Below, piece after piece: positions 1 through 7,752 of a stretch of DNA of 35,746 nucleotides (its first letter is position 1; each line of letters begins with the position of its first letter). A program made the translations under genes and the position numbers. The notes beneath the pieces are model-generated. The model was not told the DNA's origin, searched no databases, and saw only the letters and a list, made by a program, of their open reading frames with translations. This stretch comes from Thermoplasmata archaeon (GTDB taxonomy: Archaea > Thermoplasmatota > Thermoplasmata > Thermoplasmatales > Thermoplasmataceae), in NCBI GenBank assembly GCA_021820245.1, contig JAKADT010000008.1, positions 1 to 35,746 of the forward strand. The letters run 5' to 3'.

Positions 1-530
1 GATTGCTAACATATGTATCATGACCTCAGCCGATTGATACTGACGCGTCGTCAGGTTGTACCCTAAACATGATTCCCCGGCAAGATTGACAATGTAGTAT
101 CTTATCTTGTATGGGCGGATATTGCTCCTTGTCAGTATCTTGGATACAGTTCCGTTTGATATATTGCCAAGGTTGTATTCTTCCGGTGCATTTTCCCTGA
201 TGTATTTTGTCAGTAACCTGTTTGTCCATATCTCATGTGGATATCCAAGATCAGACGGTTTGGTGCATGCTGTCTTTATGATGAAAGATCTACCCTCGTT
301 TCCTATGGTTCTCTTTTTTCCTCTTCCGGAAAGATCTTTTATTGCCTTCTCCACACCAAAGGAGAGAGCCTTGTCTATGGTGAGATAGACCTTTGTCCTG
401 TTGGTGTGCAGTTCCCTTGCAATTGCATTCACTCCTTTTCCTTCGGCATCCATGAGGATTATCCTGGCTCTGTCATACTCCCTCTTCTCGGATTCAGTAC
501 TATATGCGGTTTGGTTCTTTCAAACACCAT
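1..530 (-). pseudogene. IS630-family-like transposase, N-terminal HTH part, frameshifted and running off the window edge
   Basis: Minus-strand translation MVFERTKPHIV (ATG at 530-528), then a frame change to ..TESEKREYDRARIILMDAEGKGVNAIARELHTNRTKVYLTIDKALSFGVEKAIKDLSGRGKKRTIG..., typical of the IS630 Homeodomain-like N-terminus. Reading after RYYIVN no longer looks like a transposase. Confidence 0.75.
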
Positions 531-695
531 GATTGGATAGCGTTATTGAGTATGATTTTTGGCATGTTTATTATGGAAACGATGTACTAATGTCTTCAAT
601 AGTAGTGGGTGTAAAATGTGATTTTCATTTATAACCCCTAATTTCTCACAGTTTGTTCTCAATCGTGCAGCAGTGAATATCGATACCTGGGCTAT

Positions 696-896
696 TTATT
701 TTTCAGGTATCATAAGGACCAGGCGAATGGCGAGTATTGTAAATACAAGCCATATTATTACTCCGATGTTCCAGACCGTTCCAGAAGAAGCACCTAATGG
801 GTACTGTAATATCCCCATTTGGTTAAGAAAGGATGCAAAAAATGAAATTATGATAGCTGTAGTAATGAGTTTCTTCAAAAGCGGCACTGAAAGCAT
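696..896 (-). CDS. small two-TM hydrophobic protein, unknown function
   Basis: 66-aa ORF MLSVPLLKKLITTAIIISFFASFLNQMGILQYPLGASSGTVWNIGVIIWLVFTILAIRLVLMIPEK with two hydrophobic segments. A minus-strand TATA-like TTTTTATACT (917-926) lies about 24 nt upstream of the ATG, consistent with a leaderless transcript. Confidence 0.5.
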   Translation of the reverse strand: MLSVPLLKKLITTAIIISFFASFLNQMGILQYPLGASSGTVWNIGVIIWLVFTILAIRLVLMIPEK

Positions 897-916
897 TAAA
901 TAAACATGTTAATATA

Positions 917-926
917 GTATAAAAAA
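917..926 (-). promoter_or_regulatory. putative archaeal TATA box for the small ORF 696..896
   Basis: TTTTTATACT on the minus strand, about 24 nt upstream of the start codon. Confidence 0.35.
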
Positions 927-1296
927 CTCTTGCTTTTGGATTTCTCATGTTTTAACGACCTACAGGTTTTGTGGTCTGATCAAGAAGAATGTAGAACACC
1001 TTTCTTAAATTTTCAATTAGTATCTCGCCTCAACTTCTTGATTTTCAAATCTTTCCCGGAATTCCTTGTGGTTTGGGAAATTTATAATTAACCTCAGTTG
1101 TGGATCTTTAATGGATGTATGCGGTTTATATTAGTTGTAGTCCTATGCTTTTTTTCTAATCACTCCCGATACGCCTAGAAATTTCCAGTATTGGTTTTGT
1201 TACAGGTATTCCGTCTTGACAAAGTTGTGGAAAGATTTAATATTACCATTATAACCGCTCTTTGCTTATATATATCTCAGGCTGTATTCCAAGGAT

Positions 1297-1536
1297 TTGT
1301 GGCATTTCTTATCTGGCGTTGACAGAGGTGATGATATCACATCCCATTTCCTTCACTTTGTGAAGGCACACAGGAGAGAAGTTTTTCTCTACCTTGAAAA
1401 CAGTGATGCGGAGAAGACCTCAGATCTGGCTGGACGGCACTTCTCAGGAATGCCATGGCTGTTCAAGCATCGGTTAAAGACGAAAGAGGGGGTTGTTAAG
1501 GCATCCTACTGGCATCACAGGTACCTATCAACGTAA
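1297..1536 (+). pseudogene. probable C-terminal fragment of an IS transposase
   Basis: ORF ending ..ENSDAEKTSDLAGRHFSGMPWLFKHRLKTKEGVVKASYWHHRYLST resembles archaeal IS transposase C-termini; no N-terminal part is visible upstream. Family not determined. Confidence 0.35.
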
Positions 1537-2024
1537 ATGTTACAATGTCGTATATTCGTGAGTATGTCAATGTAGTGTTAACAATACGATTTCTTACGTC
1601 TAATACGAGATATTATGAGAGTTTCCTATGAAAAGACGGGTGGAACTTCCGTTATAATACCCATGAATCTTGACTTCACTATTCCTCCGTGTTTCCCGGA
1701 GCCAATATTCTCTCCGGTTCTTTTTTCCCCTTTTCTTGTCCTTATTCCATATACTGGACATTTTGCATGAGTAATACCTCTCTCTGAGGACCCTGATCTC
1801 TAAACCACCTGTCTTGCATATTCTCATAAGGACCGAAGTATGGCCTTATTACACAGTATGGGGATTATGATGATGTGAATCTTTTGTTTCAATGTGAATT
1901 ATCCGAAATTCTATGGCAGTAAGGAATCCAGTGCAAAAATTGGCATGACCCATTATGTTAGGAACTAAGAGCCAATGGTCAATTAAAACTGCGAAGATAG
2001 AGGAGGGCGAATCTGAAAAGTGGA

Positions 2025-2786
2025 TTATCCAAAATACCCCAGATCGTCTTTAGGTTGGGTTCTTCCCTGAACGTCTTCCTGCATTTTTTCGGTTATCTGT
2101 TCAATCTGCTTGCTTCTCTCCTCAAGTTCCTTCATGTCTACGTTCACGTCCAGAAGGGATGAAAGTACCTTTACCAGTTCCCTTGCCCCTTTGGGATCAG
2201 CGAAGTAGCCTGAGGTTTCCCCCATAAGGCAGGCACCGCGGATATTGAAAAGCTCCATTGCCATACCGAGTATTACACCGGCAGATCCAACAATCCCACC
2301 ACCTGGCTCTCCCTTTGGAAATACAACCCCGTAATCCTTGAGCAGCTTCACGAATTCCACACCAGTAACTGCCCCGAGAACCCTGGGAGATTCAACTATT
2401 TTCCCCGTGCTGTAGCCACCAAGGGTATAAAGGGCAGAAACGTTCAGCCTCTGTGCAAACTCCAGGATATTGTAGGAAAGTTCATACTGACCCTCCTGCG
2501 TTGATCCCTGGAAATCACCCACGAGCACCAGCAGGTCGTTTTTACCCTTCGGTATTTTTTTGTAATATATGGAGTTCCTTACAAGGTGGACCACACCATC
2601 CTCGCCAATGAAAACCTGGGGCGGGAAATACTGCGAGAAAATATCTGCCATCTTTTCCATCTTCATTTTCTCAATGAGGTACTCTGCAGCGATCTTTCCA
2701 ACGTTACCAATGCCCGGAAGACCCCCTATTAGCACAGGGTTGTTGAGTCTGGGCCTTTTATACTGATTAACTACTATTTTTTCCAT
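2025..2786 (-). CDS. proteasome assembly chaperone (PAC2) family protein
   Basis: MEKIVVNQYKRPRLNNPVLIGGLPGIGNVGKIAAEYLIEKM..., ..TLGGYSTGKIVESPRVLGAVTG.., ..AGVILGMAMELFNIRGACLMGETSGYFADPKGA.., characteristic PAC2 motifs. Confidence 0.88.
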   Translation of the reverse strand: MEKIVVNQYKRPRLNNPVLIGGLPGIGNVGKIAAEYLIEKMKMEKMADIFSQYFPPQVFIGEDGVVHLVRNSIYYKKIPKGKNDLLVLVGDFQGSTQEGQYELSYNILEFAQRLNVSALYTLGGYSTGKIVESPRVLGAVTGVEFVKLLKDYGVVFPKGEPGGGIVGSAGVILGMAMELFNIRGACLMGETSGYFADPKGARELVKVLSSLLDVNVDMKELEERSKQIEQITEKMQEDVQGRTQPKDDLGYFG

Positions 2787-2946
2787 TCATCTCACTCTTA
2801 AGTTCCATTATCCTGTATTTCTGGAATCTGTCCACAGGGGAATATTTCGGTGGTATGGCAGGATCGGTCTCCAATCCACATTTACCGCAATGATCTTCCA
2901 GCGTATAAGTATTGCATTTCCGGCATTTTCTTATGAGTGAATTCAT
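2767..2946 (-). CDS. nop10: H/ACA RNP component Nop10 (59 aa, absent from supplied ORF track)
   Basis: Hand translation MNSLIRKCRKCNTYTLEDHCGKCGLETDPAIPPKYSPVDRFQKYRIMELKSEMNGKNSS: Nop10 zinc ribbon plus P(P)KYSPxDxFxKYR motif. Lies between aIF2alpha and PAC2 as in many archaea. Confidence 0.92.
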   Translation of the reverse strand: MNSLIRKCRKCNTYTLEDHCGKCGLETDPAIPPKYSPVDRFQKYRIMELKSEMNGKNSS

Positions 2947-2949
2947 CCC

Positions 2950-3708
2950 TCACGGCTTCCTTACGAATTCAACCACAACGCCATTCTTTTTTGAACTGTC
3001 GGTAACTGCCTGAACAGCCCTTTTCAGTGAATCCTCAGCGGCCTTATAATCCTTGTCTGTCACGGTTATCCTGTATCTCGGAGCACCCGCATACTGTATT
3101 TCAGCCCCCTGTTTTTCACCCTCTTCCATGGAATCCTTGATCAGTTCAACTCCGTTGGAAGCAAGGGAATACGCCTCTATGAATCCTCCGATCTTGACGT
3201 AAGGAACCACGATGTTTTCCCGGGCAATTCTCTGGAAAACTGTTTTCCATTCAGCTTTGACCTCTGGAAGCCAGTCCTCTGAGGCTGCAGCCTCTTCGAA
3301 TGCATTGTAAAGATTTAAAAACTTCTTTTCCAGTTCAATCCCAAATTCATTGTAGCATTCCTCTGGGGATTTTTTAAGCGCCTTTGCAACTATTTCAAAC
3401 AGTTTCTGGGATTTCTGTTCATTCTTCCATTCAGATATCTTCTCTCTTCTCTGGTGTTCATTTGCCCTTTTCAGGGAGAGATCAACATAACCTCTTGCAT
3501 TATCAACATTGAGGACCTTGCATACTGTTCTCTGACCTTCCCTCAGGTAATCCTTGATGTGTTTGACCCAACCGGTGGCTACCTCAGCTATATGAATAAA
3601 CCCCTCTTTTCCGGGATATTCATCAAGTTTCACATTGGCACCGAAATTCCTTACCTCTTTTATGGTGACCACAACAAGGTCCCCGACTTCAGGCAAATTC
3701 TTTCTCAT
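2950..3708 (-). CDS. translation initiation factor aIF2 subunit alpha
   Basis: S1 domain MRKNLPEVGDLVVVTIKEVRNFGANVKLDEYPGKEGFIHIAEVATGWVKHIKDYLREGQRTVCKVLNVD and the aIF2alpha C-terminal domain. Confidence 0.95.
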   Translation of the reverse strand: MRKNLPEVGDLVVVTIKEVRNFGANVKLDEYPGKEGFIHIAEVATGWVKHIKDYLREGQRTVCKVLNVDNARGYVDLSLKRANEHQRREKISEWKNEQKSQKLFEIVAKALKKSPEECYNEFGIELEKKFLNLYNAFEEAAASEDWLPEVKAEWKTVFQRIARENIVVPYVKIGGFIEAYSLASNGVELIKDSMEEGEKQGAEIQYAGAPRYRITVTDKDYKAAEDSLKRAVQAVTDSSKKNGVVVEFVRKP

Positions 3709-3905
3709 CAGAGAACTCCTGTTACCTCAGAAGTTGTTTCCAGTGTTCCGCCAGTTGGCCTGGCCATGGTCGATCCACAGATGTTACAGACCACGACGCT
3801 GGAAATCTTCGTATAGGTAATCTGCTCGTTCCCACAGTCCTTGCACTTGAGCTTTATGAATTTGTTACCTATGCTCTTCAGTTTTACAAATTTCTGTTCC
3901 ACCAT
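3708..3905 (-). CDS. rps27e: 30S ribosomal protein S27e
   Basis: KLKCKDCGNEQITYTKISSVVVCNICGSTMARPTGG zinc ribbon typical of S27e. Confidence 0.95.
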   Translation of the reverse strand: MVEQKFVKLKSIGNKFIKLKCKDCGNEQITYTKISSVVVCNICGSTMARPTGGTLETTSEVTGVL

Positions 3906-3906
3906 A

Positions 3907-4200
3907 TTACTGAACCTCCACGAGTTCGAATTTCTTTGCCCTTATTCCCTTTGGAGTGGTTGCCTTTTTACATACGAGGCATCTCAGTCTCAGGGGAACC
4001 CTCTTTGTAGGTTTTTCCCTTCCCTCGTACTTTGGTCTTGGAAAACCTCCATATCCTGACGTCGCTCTTCTGAATCTTCTCTGTCCCGCCTTGAACTCAC
4101 TTGCCTTTTTCTTACGTACTCTTTCGACCTCATGTACTGTGTGTTTCTTGCATCTTGGACAGTAAGCTTTAATCTCCTTTGGCATTTTCAATATTTTCAC
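3907..4200 (-). CDS. rpl44e: 50S ribosomal protein L44e
   Basis: [74 protein letters not shown]. Confidence 0.95.
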   Translation of the reverse strand: MKILKMPKEIKAYCPRCKKHTVHEVERVRKKKASEFKAGQRRFRRATSGYGGFPRPKYEGREKPTKRVPLRLRCLVCKKATTPKGIRAKKFELVEVQ

Positions 4201-4390
4201 CTTTTGTATGACATTGACCGGCTATTTGCATTTCTGGTGAATTTTATGCATAATAACTACGGCAAAGTAAAAACTATATTGTCAGGATCAATATAAGTTT
4301 TAAGCGTATTTGCAATTCCAACATTTATGTGGACGGAAGAAATGTACACATCCTGGAAACTCTCTTAAATGTATATTGCATTAGCATGGC

Positions 4391-4906
4391 ATGCGCAGGA
4401 GATTGTTTTACATCGGGCTCGTAGTACTGGTTACAGGTATAGTGCTGATGGTGGTCGGAACTGCGCTTGTAGGCGGTAAGCTGGTAACAGGAAATACCTT
4501 TTCACAGATGGGTCCTGATGAATTTGTAACCTCAAATATGGAATTCAAGGGGAGCACTTTTCTCCTTGTGACAAATTCATCTCCCAATGTTTCTCTCGTC
4601 AGGACATCAGATCTTTCTCTTGCAGGATCTGGAAATATATCGAATTATGCAATCAATTCCACCATCTCTCTATCCACGGACAGAGCCTATGAAATGGGAT
4701 CTGGAAATTACACACTGGTGTTCTTCGGAAAGTCAGCACCTCATATAAGTTATGAATATATACCACAATCTCTTGAATATCTTGCGTCCATTGAAGTTGC
4801 CGGAATAATATTGGGGATCATTGGATTCATCATAATGATAGCAGCAGCTTTCCTGAAAGAAAAACCAAAGGAGGATGATATAATGAAACAATTTGAAAAC
4901 CTGTGA
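4391..4906 (+). CDS. hypothetical membrane protein, N- and C-terminal TM helices flanking an extracytoplasmic Ser/Thr/Asn-rich domain
   Basis: 171-aa ORF with hydrophobic segments near both ends; TATA-like AATGTATATT about 20 nt upstream of the ATG. Confidence 0.7.
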   Translation: MRRRLFYIGLVVLVTGIVLMVVGTALVGGKLVTGNTFSQMGPDEFVTSNMEFKGSTFLLVTNSSPNVSLVRTSDLSLAGSGNISNYAINSTISLSTDRAYEMGSGNYTLVFFGKSAPHISYEYIPQSLEYLASIEVAGIILGIIGFIIMIAAAFLKEKPKEDDIMKQFENL

Positions 4907-5085
4907 TCCTGTTTCATGCAGATCTTCGCTCCATTTGTTCCTTGTTTTCTTATTCCTGTTTAGAACGTTGCCATATAAGAGAAAATGGAAACCTGGTCGA
5001 TTGCCTTTATTGTGCTGAATTATTTTCCTGAAAAAAGTTAAAGATAATGTTAAATAGATTTTTACAATGCATCGCCTGAATTTAA

Positions 5086-5340
5086 ATGCCAAAACAACAG
5101 TCAAATATTGCCAGACCCATGGATGTACTGAGGGGATCCATTGACCACAATGTTCTTGTGGATGTCAAGGGAAACAGGGCCTATTCAGGCATACTTGAGG
5201 GTTACGACATATACATGAACCTTGTGATCAGGAACGCAGGGGAGACCATATATGGTGAAAACAAAGGGAATTATGATAGAATTCTGGTCAGAGGAGATAA
5301 TGTGATATTTATCTCTCCTTCTAGAGGTGACAGTCAATGA
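5086..5340 (+). CDS. Sm-like (LSm) RNA-binding protein
   Basis: RPMDVLRGSIDHNVLVDVKGNRAYSGILEGYDIYMNLVIRNAGETIYGENKGNYDRILVRGDNVIFIS: Sm1/Sm2 motifs. Confidence 0.95.
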   Translation: MPKQQSNIARPMDVLRGSIDHNVLVDVKGNRAYSGILEGYDIYMNLVIRNAGETIYGENKGNYDRILVRGDNVIFISPSRGDSQ

Positions 5341-5501
5341 GCAATGGAACTTCTGTAATGGGTAAAATGGGGAGCAAGAAGGTACACATCAGATGTAGAA
5401 GATGCGGCCATCATTCATACCATGTAAGAGAGAAGAGGTGCTCTCACTGTGGATATCCAGCCCCAAAACTCAGATCCTATAGATGGGCAAAAGCCAAATG
5501 A
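5337..5501 (+). CDS. rpl37e: 50S ribosomal protein L37e (54 aa, absent from supplied ORF track)
   Basis: Hand translation MSNGTSVMGKMGSKKVHIRCRRCGHHSYHVREKRCSHCGYPAPKLRSYRWAKAK; 4-nt ATGA overlap with the Lsm stop. Confidence 0.95.
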   Translation: MSNGTSVMGKMGSKKVHIRCRRCGHHSYHVREKRCSHCGYPAPKLRSYRWAKAK

Positions 5502-6894
5502 TCACTGCGCAGTTGTCGGCTTTATAGGCAGGACGACAGCGTATCCATACCTTATTGCCTCACTTCGTACACTACAGCACCGCGGGCAGGAAAGTGCAGG
5601 CATAGCAACCTATCATGACGAGATCATAAGTGTCAAGAAAGGAATGGGACTTGTTCACGAAGTTTTTACCGATAGGGACATGGAGCGTGGATCAATACTC
5701 GGCGGTGAGGTGGGAATTGGACATACACGTTATTCCACATCCGGTTCAAAGGGCCTTGAAAATATAGGTCCGTTCCTCGTTTCAAATTCATATGGATATA
5801 TTGCAATTTCACATAACGGGGAGATCACAAACGCAAACCAGTTAAGGGAACAGCTTAAGCGAAGAGGAGTCCCATTCTTAAGCAGTTCCGACACGGAGGT
5901 CATGCTTATGGAACTCTCCACAGAGATAAACAACCACGGCATTATAGCTGGTTTCAGGAACGCTGTGAACAGGCTCAGAGGAGCGTATTCATGTGCCATA
6001 ATGGTTGGTGACAGATTGTTTGCACTCCGTGATCCTATGGGTTTCAGGCCCCTTGTTATCGGATACGCAAACGAAGGCTACGTTGTTGCTTCGGAAAGCT
6101 GTGTAATGGATATACTCAATGGGGAAAAAATACGGGATGTCAGGCCAGGTGAACTTATTGAACTCACACCTGATGGCCCTAAAAGCATATTTGTGATGCC
6201 TTCAAGGCAGACCGCACACTGCATGTTTGAATACGTCTATTTTGCAAGACCGGACAGCGTCATAGACGATGTCGAGGTGTTTCAGACCAGGATAAGACTT
6301 GGGAGAACACTTGCCAGGGAGTTTCCTGCTGAAGCAGATGTTGTGATACCTGTTCCGGATTCCGGGAGGGCACAGGCACTTGGATATGCGCTTGAATCCG
6401 GAATCAGGTACAGTGAGGGACTCATAAAAAACAGGTTCTCGGAGAGGACGTTCATAATGCCAAACCAGAAATCCAGGCTATCAGCACTCAAACTCAAGCT
6501 TAACCCAATCGGATCAGAAATTGAGGGAAAGAGGGTTGTGCTTGTTGATGACAGTATTGTGCGTGGCAACACCATGAAACATATAATAGCCATTCTCAGG
6601 AAAGCTGGGGCTAAGGAGGTCCACGTGAGAGTGGGTTCCCCCATGATCATAGCCCCATGCTACTTCGGTGTTGATATGAAGACGAAGGATCAGTTCATTG
6701 CAACCGGTAAGACTATGGAAGACATAGGAAATGAAATCGGTGCAGACAGCATAGGGTATACATCCATTGATGGACTTGTGAAAAGCATCACCATTGAGAA
6801 AAATTCACTCTGCATCTCCTGCCTCACAGGAGAATATCCAGTACCGGTGGGGGGAGAGAAGTATTCAGGGCAGCAGGAGCTCGAAAGCTTCTGA
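5449..6894 (+). CDS. purF: amidophosphoribosyltransferase PurF
   Basis: ..DHCAVVGFIGRTTAYPYLIASLRTLQHRGQESAGIATY.., GIGHTRYSTSGS, VVLVDDSIVRGNT PRTase motif. Only upstream in-frame ATG is 5449, inside rpl37e. Confidence 0.95.
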   Translation: MDIQPQNSDPIDGQKPNDHCAVVGFIGRTTAYPYLIASLRTLQHRGQESAGIATYHDEIISVKKGMGLVHEVFTDRDMERGSILGGEVGIGHTRYSTSGSKGLENIGPFLVSNSYGYIAISHNGEITNANQLREQLKRRGVPFLSSSDTEVMLMELSTEINNHGIIAGFRNAVNRLRGAYSCAIMVGDRLFALRDPMGFRPLVIGYANEGYVVASESCVMDILNGEKIRDVRPGELIELTPDGPKSIFVMPSRQTAHCMFEYVYFARPDSVIDDVEVFQTRIRLGRTLAREFPAEADVVIPVPDSGRAQALGYALESGIRYSEGLIKNRFSERTFIMPNQKSRLSALKLKLNPIGSEIEGKRVVLVDDSIVRGNTMKHIIAILRKAGAKEVHVRVGSPMIIAPCYFGVDMKTKDQFIATGKTMEDIGNEIGADSIGYTSIDGLVKSITIEKNSLCISCLTGEYPVPVGGEKYSGQQELESF

Positions 6895-7752
6895 TTACCT
6901 TGATTTTGCCTCCTGGATCCTTTTTGTTATAAGTTTCTTCATGGATTCAGTATCTATCTTGGTGCCTAAAAAGTCCGCCCTGACTGCTATTGCCAGCTTG
7001 TTTGCAACCGTACGTGATATCTTTCCTCTTTTTGATGGCGGAAGCGATGATATACCCGGATACTTGAACAGGAAACCATGCTTTGGTGAAGGGGTTCCGG
7101 TTCTCATGTGCTTGAAGAATGCCTTTTCCGCACCAAGCACCTGAAATGTGCTGGCTGGGAATTTCACCATGTTCCTCAACCCCCCTGATCTCCATAGCAA
7201 CTCAAGGGCAAGGGAACCACCTATGAGATCCACAGTGTTTGGCATGATCTTTACAGCCATTTCACTGGTGAACTGGAAAAGTTCGGTCCTGAAAGAACAC
7301 ATAGACACACCTATGCCCGCAGATTTCGCAACCATTGAGATAGATGGGTCGGTATCTGCAATTCCAGCCATGGAGCGAAAGTAAAGGCATGGATCATCCT
7401 CACTGTACTCCACCCCTGTAAGTATACCGAATGAATCGAGCTTTTCAAGATAGAGGTTTATTATCTCGGTGATCTCCTCGTATAGAGAATAGAACTTTAT
7501 GAGAAGCCTGTCCTGGGTGAACTCATCTTTTATTCTTTTTTTTCCGTACTCCGTAAGGAGGTCGTGCAGGGAAGGTTCGTTTTTCTCCCTTATCATTTCT
7601 GTTGCGGGAGTCTCTCCCCTTCTCAGGGCGTCGAAAATCTCTGTGAAATTTGTCCTGAGATCTCTGTAAACCCATATCTCTTTTCCGTTCCTTATCTCCC
7701 CGTACCACTTTCTTGTTACTTTCCCTGAATTTTCTGTCATCTGACCTATCAA
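6895..7752 (-). CDS. nop5: Nop5/Nop56-type C/D box RNP core protein (NOP domain), shortened N-terminus
   Basis: ..TQDRLLIKFYSLYEEITEIINLYLEKLDSFGIL.. then GSLALELLWRSGGLRNMVKFPASTFQVLGAEKAFFKHMRTGTPSPKHGFLFKYPGISSLPPSKRGKISRTVANKLAIAVRADFLG, NOP domain signature. Start uncertain (7752, 7740 or 7596). Confidence 0.85.
   Translation of the reverse strand: MIGQMTENSGKVTRKWYGEIRNGKEIWVYRDLRTNFTEIFDALRRGETPATEMIREKNEPSLHDLLTEYGKKRIKDEFTQDRLLIKFYSLYEEITEIINLYLEKLDSFGILTGVEYSEDDPCLYFRSMAGIADTDPSISMVAKSAGIGVSMCSFRTELFQFTSEMAVKIMPNTVDLIGGSLALELLWRSGGLRNMVKFPASTFQVLGAEKAFFKHMRTGTPSPKHGFLFKYPGISSLPPSKRGKISRTVANKLAIAVRADFLGTKIDTESMKKLITKRIQEAKSR

Noticed and set aside
1600-1827. Minus-strand 75-aa ORF MRICKTGGLEIRVLRERYYSCKM...
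   Set aside because: Arg/Asn/Ser-rich, no domain, lies in mobile-element debris; insufficient support for a gene or for a specific IS family.
5730-6650. Minus-strand ORFs (89 and 122 aa) opposite purF
   Set aside because: Antisense to a clear PurF coding region with no recognisable motifs.
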